Positions 26,388 through 35,259 of a stretch of DNA of 64,000 bases are shown one piece after another; position 1 is the stretch's first letter, and each line of letters starts with the position of its first letter. A model generated the notes under the pieces. The model was not told the DNA's origin, made no database searches, and saw only the letters and a list, made by a program, of their open reading frames with translations. The position numbers and the translations under genes are program-made. Source of the stretch: Polynucleobacter sp. JS-JIR-5-A7 (GTDB lineage: Bacteria; Pseudomonadota; Gammaproteobacteria; Burkholderiales; Burkholderiaceae); contig NZ_CP061308.1 in the NCBI RefSeq assembly GCF_018687935.1, positions 614,048-678,047 of the forward strand, written 5' to 3'.

Positions 26388-26935
26388 TGCATGGGCTTGT
26401 CGTAATGGAGATCTTCAACTGGCAAGATCATCTTCCCCCTGAGTGCACCGATGCGTTTGATCATTTCAGATAAGCCTTGCAGGCTCAACATAAAAAAACC
26501 AAAGGGCACAATCAATTTAATGGGGTAACGCGCAAGACCACCGGAGTTCATCGAATGTTCCATCACTAACCAGGATGGATAGAAGAGGGTAGTCCACGAG
26601 AGCCAAGTAAATAGCAGGCAGGCAGGCATTAAAAAAAACGTCAAACCAAAAAGATCTACCCAGAGTCGACCCCGATCTGAGAGTTGGGAGTAAATCAGAT
26701 CAACCCGGACATGCTCATTACGCTTCAAGGTGTATGAAGTACCCAACATGACTGCAGCAGCAAACAAGTACCACTGTAATTCGAGTGGCCAGTTATTGCT
26801 GATATCAAGACCATAGCGGAGTAATGCGTTTGCCGCGGAGACTACACAAGACAATAGAATCATGATGCTAGCGGCCTTGCCTAGCAATTGATTAACGCGA
26901 TCAATACCCGAAGAGAGTTTGGACCAAAACCCCAT
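26384..26935 (-). CDS. TRAP transporter small membrane subunit (DctQ type)
   Basis: 183 residues with four membrane spans and the family segments NWPLELQWYLFAAAVMLGTSYTL and HVRVDLIYS, then a span ending in TLFYPSWL. It pairs with the DctM-type subunit, whose gene overlaps it by 4 bp. Its ATG lies five bases after the stop of argH, so argH-dctQ-dctM probably form one transcript. No dctP-type binding protein gene is in this unit. Confidence 0.9.
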   Translation of the reverse strand: MGFWSKLSSGIDRVNQLLGKAASIMILLSCVVSAANALLRYGLDISNNWPLELQWYLFAAAVMLGTSYTLKRNEHVRVDLIYSQLSDRGRLWVDLFGLTFFLMPACLLFTWLSWTTLFYPSWLVMEHSMNSGGLARYPIKLIVPFGFFMLSLQGLSEMIKRIGALRGKMILPVEDLHYDKPMQ

Positions 26936-26940
26936 GTGAT

Positions 26941-28359
26941 CTAGAGATCTGCACGGCCTCGCTTAATGGCAGCGAGTACTTGTGTGGGTGCCGTACCACC
27001 AGCATGCTGGCGAGATTGCACAGAGCCATCAACAGTGAGCAATGCAAAGACATCATCGCCAATGAGCTCTGGGCGATTATCTAAGCCACAAGCAAAGCGC
27101 AGTTCAGACAAGCTCAGATCAGTCAGCATGCAGTTTCTGCCAACGCAAGCTTTCACGGCGTGTGCAACAGCTTCATGGGCATCGCGGAAGGCTAAGCCTT
27201 TCTTCACCAAGTAGTCAGCTAAGTCGGTAGCAGTTGCAAAACCTTCTTCAGCAGCAGCTTTCATCACATCAGCCTTGACTTCAATATGGGGAACCATATC
27301 AGCAAAGATGCGTAAGGTATCTTGCACAGTGTCAACTGCATCAAATAAAGGCTCTTTGTCTTCCTGATTGTCTTTGTTATATGCCAAAGGCTGACTCTTC
27401 ATTAGCGTCAATAAAGAAATCAAGTCACCATAGACGCGACCCGTTTTACCCCGTGCTAATTCTGGAACATCAGGGTTTTTCTTTTGCGGCATGATTGAGC
27501 TTCCTGTGCAGAAGCGATCTGGTAAATCGATAAAGCCAAAGCGTGGGCTCAGCCAAAGCACAAGCTCCTCTGATAGGCGAGAAACATGCATCATTAAAAT
27601 AGATGCAAAAGCACAGAACTCAATCGCAAAGTCACGATCTGACACCGCATCTAAAGAGTTATTGCAGATACCGTCAAAACCGAGAGTCTTGGCAACTTGC
27701 TCGCGATCAATCGGATAGGTAGTGCCAGCTAATGCAGCGGCACCGAGAGGTAAGCGGTTAAAGCGAGCGCGTAAATCTGCCAGGCGACTTGCATCACGAC
27801 TAAACATTTCGTAATAAGCCATCAAGTGATGACCAAAGGTAATGGGCTGGGCTACTTGAAGATGAGTATGACCCGGCATGATGGTGCCAGCATGCTTTTC
27901 TGCAAGATCCAATAGGGCGGTACGCAAGGTTTTTAAAGTGGCAGCAATCTCATCTACACTGCCACGCAACCACAAGCGCAAATCAGTAGCTACTTGATCG
28001 TTCCGCGAGCGACCGGTATGCAGGCGCTTACCTGCATCACCGACAAGCTCCGTTAGGCGGGCTTCAATATTAAGGTGGACATCTTCTAGGGCCAATTGCC
28101 AGTGAAATTCACCGGCCTCAATCTCACTTTTAATCTGAGCCATCCCTTTTTGAATGTCAGCTAAATCCTGGGCGCTGATGATCTTTTGGGCTGCTAGCAT
28201 TTGGGCGTGAGCCAAGGAACCTGCGATATCGACCATCGCAAAGCGTTGATCAAAGCCAATAGAGGCTGTATAACGTTGAACAAGTTCGTCAACCGGTTCA
28301 GCAAAACGGGCCGACCAAGCTTGGGCTTTGTTGGCTAGGGAATTTTTGGATGAGCTCAT
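26941..28359 (-). CDS. argH: Argininosuccinate lyase
   Basis: Splits argininosuccinate into arginine and fumarate, the last step of arginine synthesis. From the ATG at 28359 it has 472 residues, normal for the family; an upstream extension to 28527 overlaps hemC and is rejected. Motifs include LEDVHLNIEARL, TGRSRNDQVATDLRLWL, the TPGHTHLQ-like MPGHTHLQVAQP and the fumarase/lyase signature GSSIMPQKKNPD with its catalytic Ser loop. No ribosome site is evident; TATACT (28366-28371 on the minus strand) ends six bases before the ATG, so the mRNA may be almost leaderless. It is divergent from hemC over 43 bp. Confidence 0.96.
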   Translation of the reverse strand: MSSSKNSLANKAQAWSARFAEPVDELVQRYTASIGFDQRFAMVDIAGSLAHAQMLAAQKIISAQDLADIQKGMAQIKSEIEAGEFHWQLALEDVHLNIEARLTELVGDAGKRLHTGRSRNDQVATDLRLWLRGSVDEIAATLKTLRTALLDLAEKHAGTIMPGHTHLQVAQPITFGHHLMAYYEMFSRDASRLADLRARFNRLPLGAAALAGTTYPIDREQVAKTLGFDGICNNSLDAVSDRDFAIEFCAFASILMMHVSRLSEELVLWLSPRFGFIDLPDRFCTGSSIMPQKKNPDVPELARGKTGRVYGDLISLLTLMKSQPLAYNKDNQEDKEPLFDAVDTVQDTLRIFADMVPHIEVKADVMKAAAEEGFATATDLADYLVKKGLAFRDAHEAVAHAVKACVGRNCMLTDLSLSELRFACGLDNRPELIGDDVFALLTVDGSVQSRQHAGGTAPTQVLAAIKRGRADL

Positions 28360-28402
28360 AAACACAGTATATTGGTGTAGGTCTTTAATTATTTTAAATG
28401 TT

Positions 28403-29380
28403 ATGTCCCAAAACTTAAATTCTGTATCCCCTTCAAGTGCTCTGGAAGCCCCAAAGCGTCTAGTTATCGCCTCCCGTGAAAGTCGTCTGGCTATGTGGCA
28501 AGCCGAACACGTGCGAGATTGCCTCAAAAAGCTCTATCCTGGCTGCGACGTGCAGATTCTGGGGATGACCACTCGGGGAGACCAAATTTTGGATCGAGCC
28601 CTCTCTAAAGTGGGTGGCAAGGGCCTTTTCGTCAAAGAATTAGAAACTGCCCTCGAAGATGGAAGAGCAGATTTAGCGGTACATTCCCTCAAAGATGTAC
28701 CGATGGTGATGCCTGAGGGATTCGATCTATCTTGTGTGATGGCTAGAGAAGATGCCCGTGATGCCTTCGTATCGAATGATTATGCAAGCCTGGAAGATCT
28801 TCCAAAAGGTGCTGTTGTAGGCACCTCGAGTTTACGTCGCGAATCCGTACTCCGCGCTAAATTTCCTGATTTAGAAATTCAACCTTTACGTGGCAACTTA
28901 GATACGCGTATGAGTAAGTTGGATCGTGGCGAGTATCAAGCCATTATTTTGGCTGCAGCAGGATTAAAGCGCTTAGGTCTAGAAAATCGTATTCGTGCTT
29001 GTCTTCCGTACGATCCCTACACACCAGCCGCTGGGCAAGGTGCTTTAGGAATTGAGACGCTAAGTAGTCATCCTAATATCAAGCAATGGTTGTCGCCACT
29101 CAATGACCTGCCAACCCTATATGCTGTCTCAGCAGAACGCATGGTCTCGCGTCAGTTAGGCGGTTCTTGTGAAGTACCCTTGGCAGCGCATGCCGTATGG
29201 GATCAGAACCAAATGCAAATTCGGTCTTTTGTCGCCAGCACCGATGGCAAAGCAATTTGTTTGGCCAATGGCAATGCATCGGTTCAGTCAGTGGAAGATG
29301 CCGAAGCTTTGGGGCTTGCGGTTGCAAAAGATTTACTCGCTCAGGGCGCTGCTGATTTAATTCCAAACATCCCAAAATAA
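28403..29380 (+). CDS. hemC: Hydroxymethylbilane synthase (porphobilinogen deaminase)
   Basis: Assembles four porphobilinogens into hydroxymethylbilane in haem and sirohaem synthesis. The ATG at 28403 gives 325 residues; the 25-residue upstream extension runs into the argH start. Motifs: RLVIASRESRLAMWQAEHV, the KGLFVKELE and DLAVHSLKDVP segments with the catalytic Asp, GTSSLRRESVLRAKFP and the dipyrromethane cofactor cysteine C256 in LGGSCEVPLAAHA. hemD follows 19 bp downstream, the standard hemCD operon. Confidence 0.96.
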   Translation: MSQNLNSVSPSSALEAPKRLVIASRESRLAMWQAEHVRDCLKKLYPGCDVQILGMTTRGDQILDRALSKVGGKGLFVKELETALEDGRADLAVHSLKDVPMVMPEGFDLSCVMAREDARDAFVSNDYASLEDLPKGAVVGTSSLRRESVLRAKFPDLEIQPLRGNLDTRMSKLDRGEYQAIILAAAGLKRLGLENRIRACLPYDPYTPAAGQGALGIETLSSHPNIKQWLSPLNDLPTLYAVSAERMVSRQLGGSCEVPLAAHAVWDQNQMQIRSFVASTDGKAICLANGNASVQSVEDAEALGLAVAKDLLAQGAADLIPNIPK

Positions 29381-29399
29381 AATTCGATCAATAGTTGCG

Positions 29400-30227
29400 A
29401 TGAGCACAAAAACGATTGTGATCACCAGGCCGAGCGGTCAAGCTCGCCAGTTGATCGAAGTGCTCACCCAAACTATCGAGAAGAGCGGGATTGCTAAGCG
29501 AAGTCTGCCAGAAATCGTTGCACTTCCTTTGTTAACGATTGTTCCTAAGGATGATGAGCAGCTTGCTGACCACATCGCTAGCACCTTAAAAGATGCTGAC
29601 TTGGCAATCTTTGTTAGCCCTAATGCCGTTGAATCTGTCATGCGTTTGCTTGAGCGGGACTGGCAAGACTTTTCTAAGAAGATTATTCCGATTGGCGTCA
29701 TGGGTGGAAGTAGTGCTTTAGCCCTCAGGAACCATGGCATTGGGTCAGAAGCAAATCCGACCCCTGTGTTGATGCCGAAAAATAATGAGCAATGGGATTC
29801 AGAAGGATTGTGGCAAGAACTGCAAGGGCTGCAGTGGGATTGGTCCAACAAGAAGGTTGTGATTTTTAAGGGTGAGGGTGGCCGCGATTGGCTGGCAGAG
29901 ACCCTCAAAAAGTCTGGCGCAAGAGTAGAAGCCATCTCTACATACACTCGTGTGCCCTTGGATACTCATAATCCCGCATGGCACGCCATACAGCAAATGG
30001 ACGTTTCTAAATCTCTTTGGCTGTTAACCTCATCTGAGGCAGTACGTTATCTTGGCCAAGTGATGAAGGATCAATTGGTGCAGGGCTTGCAAAGTGCTAG
30101 CGCCTTATGTCCGCATCACAATATCGCTGATGCAGCCAAAGCCATTGGCTTTGGTGAAGTGTTAACTACCGAGTCAGGCGATGAAGCCTTAATTAAGGCC
30201 ACATTAGCATGGATCACGATTTCGTAG
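29400..30227 (+). CDS. hemD: Uroporphyrinogen-III synthase
   Basis: Closes hydroxymethylbilane with inversion of ring D. The 275 residues are divergent, as usual for this family, but show the two-domain Rossmann-like layout: an N-terminal TIVITRPSGQARQLIE, a linker with LAIFVSPNAVESVMRLL, and a second domain ending in LWLLTSSEAVRYLGQ. Position directly after hemC is decisive. The last 14 bp overlap the 3' end of the convergent ubiC. The hemX and hemY genes that often follow are missing here. Confidence 0.92.
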   Translation: MSTKTIVITRPSGQARQLIEVLTQTIEKSGIAKRSLPEIVALPLLTIVPKDDEQLADHIASTLKDADLAIFVSPNAVESVMRLLERDWQDFSKKIIPIGVMGGSSALALRNHGIGSEANPTPVLMPKNNEQWDSEGLWQELQGLQWDWSNKKVVIFKGEGGRDWLAETLKKSGARVEAISTYTRVPLDTHNPAWHAIQQMDVSKSLWLLTSSEAVRYLGQVMKDQLVQGLQSASALCPHHNIADAAKAIGFGEVLTTESGDEALIKATLAWITIS

Positions 30228-30792
30228 TTGAGTAGTTGAGCAGGGCTGGTAAGAAAATTTCGTTCACCAAAATTGGGTGACCCTTTAAACGATAAAGGGT
30301 ACGCCGTGCCCACAACGGTGAGCTCAGACCAACATGACTCTTCGAGCATTTTTTCCATAGAGCACTGCTTTTATCTAAGCGAGCAATATCGCGAGCAGGC
30401 TTTACTTTCGAGTGCATGCGCGTTTTCGCAAAGAGCACTGCACCTAATGGCTTTGTTCCTAAGCGCAATACTGCATGATTGCTACCACTCGCACTGAAAG
30501 TAGGGATGATGCTATGCGCCATGACGAGAGGAATATTATTCACGCAGAGTAAAACCTCACGAACGCGACAGCGTCTGATTTTGAAATGAAAATAGCGACT
30601 CTCATCGCTATTTAAGGTTTGAGGACAATCACGCAAAACCTGAACTTGCAGTTTTTGACCAATCGCATCCTCAATTTTTTGGGTTAGAGACCCAGTGTCC
30701 CTTAGCCATGGTTGCCACTTTCGTGGCGCCCGATGAATTTGACCGGAACCGACTCGATTCCATGCAGAACGGAGACGATTGCGGTCAGTCAT
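30214..30792 (-). CDS. ubiC: Chorismate lyase (UbiC)
   Basis: Converts chorismate to 4-hydroxybenzoate and pyruvate, the entry step of ubiquinone synthesis. The 192 residues contain the family landmarks WLRDTGSLTQKI, VREVLLCVNNIPLVMAHSIIP, LGTKPLGAVLF and the C-terminal LWARRTLYRLKGHPILVNEIFLP with the conserved Glu. It is two bases downstream of the rhlE stop on the same strand, and its 3' end overlaps hemD on the other strand by 14 bp. ubiA is not in the window. Confidence 0.9.
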   Translation of the reverse strand: MTDRNRLRSAWNRVGSGQIHRAPRKWQPWLRDTGSLTQKIEDAIGQKLQVQVLRDCPQTLNSDESRYFHFKIRRCRVREVLLCVNNIPLVMAHSIIPTFSASGSNHAVLRLGTKPLGAVLFAKTRMHSKVKPARDIARLDKSSALWKKCSKSHVGLSSPLWARRTLYRLKGHPILVNEIFLPALLNYSTTKS

Positions 30793-30794
30793 AT

Positions 30795-32309
30795 TTAGCT
30801 ACCGCTAAAGTTACGACGTTGGCCGCCAGACTTTGGTTTGGCAAAGCGTGGGCCGGCCGGACGTGCAGGACGGGAATCCGCAGCACGTGCAGGACGTGAA
30901 TCCGCTGGGCGAGCTGGACGGGAGTCACCTGAGCGGCTTCCACTTGTATTACCGCCGCCACCGCCACCAAAGCGTGACTCAGAACGAGCGCCGGAGCCAT
31001 AGCGACCACCGCCGCCTGAGCGATTACCGCCAAAGCCGCCGCCTGAGCGATTACCACCAGGGCGGCCACCGCCACCACCAAAGCTAGGCTTGGCTTGTGG
31101 CTCAAGACCTGCGATGACTGAAGCAACAATATCTTGTTGAGTAAAGCGTTCGATATTACGAATCTTGGCGCGATCGCGATGTTCAACCAAAGTGATTGCA
31201 ACGCCATTACGACCAGCGCGACCTGTACGACCAATGCGGTGTGTATAGTCTTCAGGCTTCATTGGCAGACCAAAGTTAATTACGTGACTAATGCGTGGCA
31301 CATCAATACCACGAGCCGCTACGTCGGTTGCTACCAAAATCTTGGTATGACCTTTACGAAGTGATTCGAGACGACGCATCCGCACAGCTTGAGGCATTGC
31401 ACCGTGCAGGGCTGTAGCTTCGTAGCCATTAGCGCGCAAGGTATCAGCGATCTTTTCACTTTCTACTTGAGTGCTTGCAAACACAACCGCTTGATCCAAA
31501 GAGGCGTCAGCTAAAATATGCTCAAGGAGTTTGTGCTTGTGCGACATGCTGTCAGCCCAGTGCAACTTCTGCTCAATGTTGGCGTGCTTTTCACCGGCGT
31601 GAGCAAGTTCGATACGCTTAGCATCTGTAGTCAACTCGTTTGCTAAAGACATAATCTTAGGCGCAAAAGTTGCAGAGAACATCAAGGTTTGGTTGCGACC
31701 AGCACAACGTTTATCAATCGCTTCTAGATCATCAGCAAATCCCATGTCGAGCATGCGATCAGCTTCGTCAATCACGAGCTGCTTAACATCATCTAAACGA
31801 ATTGCTTTGCTATCGCACAAGTCGAGCAAACGACCTGGGGTTGCAACAACTAGCAATGCACCTTTTAATGCTTGGATTTGTTTGCCGTAAGGCATACCAC
31901 CCATGACAGTAGCGATGCGGATGCCTTTCATGCCACGAACTAAGTTCACTGCATCGGCGGCAACCTGTTGCGCTAACTCACGAGTAGGGCAGAGCACTAA
32001 TACTTTAGGTTGTGCACGACCGGGTACAGGTGAATTATTTGGGTTGCTTTCAATCAGTTGATTAATTAAAGGCAATAAAAAGGCTGCGGTTTTACCGCTA
32101 CCGGTTTGGCTGCTGACCAATAAGTCACCACCGGCTAAAGCAGCAGGGATAACCTGAGCTTGCACAGCAGTAGCTTGGGTGAAACCCAGTTCAGCAACGT
32201 TTTTAAGAAGTGGCGCCGCTAAGGCGAAATTCTGGAATTCAGTTCCAGTGCTCTTTGAGTCATTCGACTCAGGTTTAGTTTCTTTAGAAAAAGTCATGCT
32301 ATTACACAT
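30795..32309 (-). CDS. rhlE: DEAD-box RNA helicase, RhlE type, with Gly/Arg-rich tail
   Basis: ATP-dependent RNA helicase for ribosome assembly or RNA decay. The 504 residues carry all core motifs: Q motif (FALAAPLLKNVAELGFTQ), SSQTGSGKT, PTRELAQQ, VIDEADRMLDMGF, SAT, ATDVAARGIDVP and HRIGRTGRAGRNG. Residues ~405-504 are a low-complexity RNA-binding tail with GGGG/NRSGGG repeats and four DSRPAR-like repeats. Two starts are possible: ATG 32309 or ATG 32297 (MTFSKETK). A hairpin overlaps the 32309 start and its AAGGGG site (see leader entry). ubiC follows after two bases. Confidence 0.93.
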   Translation of the reverse strand: MCNSMTFSKETKPESNDSKSTGTEFQNFALAAPLLKNVAELGFTQATAVQAQVIPAALAGGDLLVSSQTGSGKTAAFLLPLINQLIESNPNNSPVPGRAQPKVLVLCPTRELAQQVAADAVNLVRGMKGIRIATVMGGMPYGKQIQALKGALLVVATPGRLLDLCDSKAIRLDDVKQLVIDEADRMLDMGFADDLEAIDKRCAGRNQTLMFSATFAPKIMSLANELTTDAKRIELAHAGEKHANIEQKLHWADSMSHKHKLLEHILADASLDQAVVFASTQVESEKIADTLRANGYEATALHGAMPQAVRMRRLESLRKGHTKILVATDVAARGIDVPRISHVINFGLPMKPEDYTHRIGRTGRAGRNGVAITLVEHRDRAKIRNIERFTQQDIVASVIAGLEPQAKPSFGGGGGRPGGNRSGGGFGGNRSGGGGRYGSGARSESRFGGGGGGNTSGSRSGDSRPARPADSRPARAADSRPARPAGPRFAKPKSGGQRRNFSGS

Positions 32310-32384
32310 CCCCTTAAAGGGATGTCTCCGTATGTTGCACCCATGGTTTTTTATAGGGTGCGATGGTCAAAGGCATCGACCATC
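32306..32384 (-). promoter_or_regulatory. Tandem hairpins in the rhlE leader, the last covering the start codon
   Basis: Three perfect stems lie in a row on the minus strand. GATGGTC/GACCATC (32362-32368 with 32378-32384), GCACCC/GGGTGC (32337-32342 with 32356-32361) and ACATCCC/GGGATGT (32306-32312 with 32319-32325). The 3' arm of the last includes the ATG at 32309, and its loop holds part of the AAGGGG ribosome site. This looks like a translational control leader; function is inferred. Confidence 0.55.
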
Positions 32385-32549
32385 AGACAAGCGGCAGCGC
32401 GTTTTTTTAACTTCGGTGTTTATAACTTCTAAACGATACGCTGAAATAGAGCTGGGGGGCGATGAATCATATTGCTTGAAAAAGCCTCTCATTATGGCAG
32501 TTTGAGACTGTGATTACAAGGGTTTTCCCGAATTAATTATGATGTTGTG

Positions 32550-33227
32550 ATGGAATGGTTCGCATTAAGCCTCTTATCACCCTCAAATGCAGGAATCGTG
32601 GACTTCTCAAGTTATTTGCTTGGGACACTGCTCATCATCTTGCTACCTGGCCCTAATTCGCTTTATGTATTAACGATTGCAACGCAAAAGGGTTGGCGTG
32701 CTGGCGCTTGGGGTGCGCTTGGAATATTCATCGGCGATTTGGTGTTGATGAGCGCTGTGGCGCTAGGAGCCGCCTCACTCTTGATGTCTTCACCTTTACT
32801 GTTTCAGTGTGTACGCATCATCGGGGCAATCTATTTGGTTTGGTTGGGAATAGGTTTGCTACGAAGCGGGCAACAGCGCTGGACGACGCAATCGCATTCA
32901 AAAGTATTTGAGATTCAAGCGCGCTTAATGCAATTACATCCACTACTCGCTGCACTCTCACTTTCTTTAACAAACCCTAAAGCAATCTTTTTCTTTATCG
33001 CTTTCTTCTCGCAATTTATTCGGCCAGATTTTGCACATCCAGCCCTGACTTTTATTTACCTTGCAACGGTTCTGCAGATGATGAGCATGACCCATCTAAC
33101 AGGGCTGATCTTTATTGGGCAATTTTTCTCAAAGTATTTCAAGCATCACTACCGCTTTACTGCGGCAGTATGGATGCTTGCAGGCATCCTATTTATTGGA
33201 TTTGCAATTCGTTTAATGGTTGACTGA
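32550..33227 (+). CDS. LysE/RhtB family amino acid exporter
   Basis: About 225 residues with six hydrophobic segments and the LysE signature LLPGPNSLYVLTIATQKG near the N-terminus, GAIYLVWLGIGLLRSG in the middle and LSLTNPKAIFFFIAFFSQF. The family exports basic or neutral amino acids. Three starts compete: GTG 32547, ATG 32550, and GTG 32598, which has AGGA close upstream and gives the ~208-residue length usual for the family. Its stop abuts the stop of the convergent aldehyde dehydrogenase gene. Substrate unknown. Confidence 0.88.
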   Translation: MEWFALSLLSPSNAGIVDFSSYLLGTLLIILLPGPNSLYVLTIATQKGWRAGAWGALGIFIGDLVLMSAVALGAASLLMSSPLLFQCVRIIGAIYLVWLGIGLLRSGQQRWTTQSHSKVFEIQARLMQLHPLLAALSLSLTNPKAIFFFIAFFSQFIRPDFAHPALTFIYLATVLQMMSMTHLTGLIFIGQFFSKYFKHHYRFTAAVWMLAGILFIGFAIRLMVD

Positions 33228-34625
33228 CTACTTTAAGCGACGCAACAACTGCTCCACTTTTTTTCCATGAGGCGGACGCACAGCTTGAGTACCTTTTAAG
33301 AGGCTTGTGCCAAACAGCCCACGCACTTGAAGAATTGGTTTTTGGTGACTAAAGGTATCAAAGCCTGCTTTACCGTGATAGCTGCCCATGCCGCTAGCCC
33401 CCACGCCTCCAAAAGGTAAGGAATCAACGGTGGCATGCAAGAAGACATCGTTAATAGTGATGCCACCAGAGCGCGTATTCTCTATCATTTGCTGCAAATG
33501 CTTTTTGTTTTTACCAAACCAGTACAAGGCTAAAGGGTTCGGTGTGCTATTGACATAAGCGATAGCTGCTACAGTATCGGCTACAGTGATGATTGGCAAA
33601 ATCGGGCCAAAAATTTCTTCGTGCAGTACCCGAGCATCATGAGGAACATCAATTAAAGCAAGGGGTTCAAAGCGTCTTCCACCTGCAGCGGGATTATTTA
33701 ATAGCGGGATGACTTTTGCGCCACGCTCCACGGCATCACTAACAAGGTGCTGCCAACGCTCTAGCTGGGCATCATCAATCGGGCCAGTCAGCTCTTCTGG
33801 GTTACTAAATTGAGTCTGTGCTGCTGCTTGCAGTTCTTGAATGAACTCAGCCTGACTGCTACTTTCAATGAGAACATAGTCGGGCGCAATACAAGTTTGA
33901 CCGCTATTGAGCAACTTGCCATAAGCAATCGCTGCAGCAGTGTCCTTAAGTTTTGCAGAGGTATCAACAATGGCAGGAGTCTTGCCGCCAAGTTCTAGTG
34001 TCACTGGTGTTAGGTTTTCTGCAGCTGCGCGCATCACTTTTTTGCCTATAGCCTCTGATCCGGTAAACAATAAATGGGCAAATGGTAGAGCGGCAAATGG
34101 TTCCGCTACATCAGAACCGCCAGTGCTGACGCAAAATTCACTAGGGTGAAAGTATTCTTGAATTAAGCCTGCCAAAAATCCAGAGGTACGTGAGCTCCGT
34201 TCGGAGGGCTTTAGCCAAACGCGATTACCAGCAGCTAATGCAGCAATAGCGGGAAGAAGAGCTAACTGTATTGGGTAGTTCCAAGGGCTCATAATGCCAA
34301 CAACGCCAATCGATTGGTTTTCTAGCCAAGCCTCTGAAGAGCCCATATACCAGGGTGTTTCCATGGGTACTGGTCTCATCCAGTGTTTTAGATGCTTGCG
34401 ACTGTATTTACAGGCTTGATACACCATCTGAAATTCAGCTAGGCGAGTTTCGATCGGATGGCGAACGCCAAAATCAGCGATCAAGGCCTTGCATAGCTTT
34501 TCTTCATTGGCCGCAATCATTTTTTCAATTCGACCAATGCGCTCGAGCCTCACTTCTAGGGTGGGGTTAGGTTCAGCTGCGTAGGCTGCTTTGATTTCAT
34601 CAAACTGGATAGTGAAGCGATTCAT
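33228..34625 (-). CDS. Aldehyde dehydrogenase, coniferyl-aldehyde type
   Basis: 465 residues of the NAD(P)-dependent aldehyde dehydrogenase superfamily, short form without an extended N-terminus. Visible are PWNYPIQLALLPAIAAL, the FTGSEAIGKKVM cofactor loop, the catalytic Glu in VTLELGGKTP, the catalytic Cys in NSGQTCIAPDYVLI and EEIFGPILPI. The WMRPVPMETPWYMGSSEAW region resembles the coniferyl/fatty-aldehyde group (CalB-like, class 3). The physiological aldehyde is unknown. It is divergent from msrA over 49 bp. Confidence 0.88.
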   Translation of the reverse strand: MNRFTIQFDEIKAAYAAEPNPTLEVRLERIGRIEKMIAANEEKLCKALIADFGVRHPIETRLAEFQMVYQACKYSRKHLKHWMRPVPMETPWYMGSSEAWLENQSIGVVGIMSPWNYPIQLALLPAIAALAAGNRVWLKPSERSSRTSGFLAGLIQEYFHPSEFCVSTGGSDVAEPFAALPFAHLLFTGSEAIGKKVMRAAAENLTPVTLELGGKTPAIVDTSAKLKDTAAAIAYGKLLNSGQTCIAPDYVLIESSSQAEFIQELQAAAQTQFSNPEELTGPIDDAQLERWQHLVSDAVERGAKVIPLLNNPAAGGRRFEPLALIDVPHDARVLHEEIFGPILPIITVADTVAAIAYVNSTPNPLALYWFGKNKKHLQQMIENTRSGGITINDVFLHATVDSLPFGGVGASGMGSYHGKAGFDTFSHQKPILQVRGLFGTSLLKGTQAVRPPHGKKVEQLLRRLK

Positions 34626-34674
34626 AGCGGATTAATAGTTGGCAAACATGTAAATAAGGTATTAGGATAAAGCC

Positions 34675-35247
34675 ATGACTGAAATTACTGATAAAAACCC
34701 ACCTTCCTTAGAGCGAGCAACCCTGGGCGGAGGATGTTTTTGGTGTCTTGAGGCTGTTTACCAGCAGATTCAAGGCGTGAACAGTGTCGTCTCGGGCTAC
34801 GCTGGGGGCGCTAGACCCAACCCCTCTTATGAATCCATTTGCACAGGTGTCACAGGCCATGCAGAAATTGTTGATATTCAATTTGATCCCCAGGTAATCT
34901 CTTTCAGAGATCTACTGGAAATCTTCTTTGTGATTCACGACCCTACCACCTTGAACTATCAAGGTAATGATCGTGGGACGCAATATCGTTCGGTGATTTT
35001 TACCCATAGTGACGAGCAGACCAAGATTTCTCATGAGGTCGTGCAAGAGTTGGAGAATTCTAAAGTTTATGCGGATCCGGTCGTGACGCAAATTGATGAT
35101 GCGCCAACAATTTACCCGGCTGAAGATTATCACCAGAACTATTTCCAGCAACATCCCCATCAAGGGTATTGTGCTGCTGTGGTTGCACCAAAGTTGGCGA
35201 AATTTAGAGCGAAATTTAAATCACTGATTGCGCCAAAGTATGCTTAA
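34675..35247 (+). CDS. msrA: Peptide methionine sulfoxide reductase MsrA
   Basis: Reduces the S-form of methionine sulfoxide in proteins. The 190 residues contain the catalytic GGGCFWCLEAVYQ with Cys21 and the family-typical segments VVSGYAGG, GHAEIVDIQFDP, FFVIHDPTTLNYQGNDRGTQYRS and AEDYHQNYFQQHPHQGYC, whose final Cys can act in the disulfide relay. Standard single-domain form without a fused MsrB. Confidence 0.95.
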   Translation: MTEITDKNPPSLERATLGGGCFWCLEAVYQQIQGVNSVVSGYAGGARPNPSYESICTGVTGHAEIVDIQFDPQVISFRDLLEIFFVIHDPTTLNYQGNDRGTQYRSVIFTHSDEQTKISHEVVQELENSKVYADPVVTQIDDAPTIYPAEDYHQNYFQQHPHQGYCAAVVAPKLAKFRAKFKSLIAPKYA

Positions 35248-35259
35248 TCGCTAAGGTGC

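Noticed and set aside
28360..28527. 56-residue N-terminal extension of argH
   Set aside because: It runs antisense through the hemC start, is unlike ArgH sequences, and the ATG at 28359 gives the normal family length.
29438..29947. 169-codon open frame on the minus strand
   Set aside because: Antisense to hemD with no recognisable domain; a shadow of the coding bias.
30785..31234. 149-codon Ala/Val-rich open frame on the minus strand
   Set aside because: An alternative frame of the Gly-rich repeats of rhlE; low-complexity composition explains its length.
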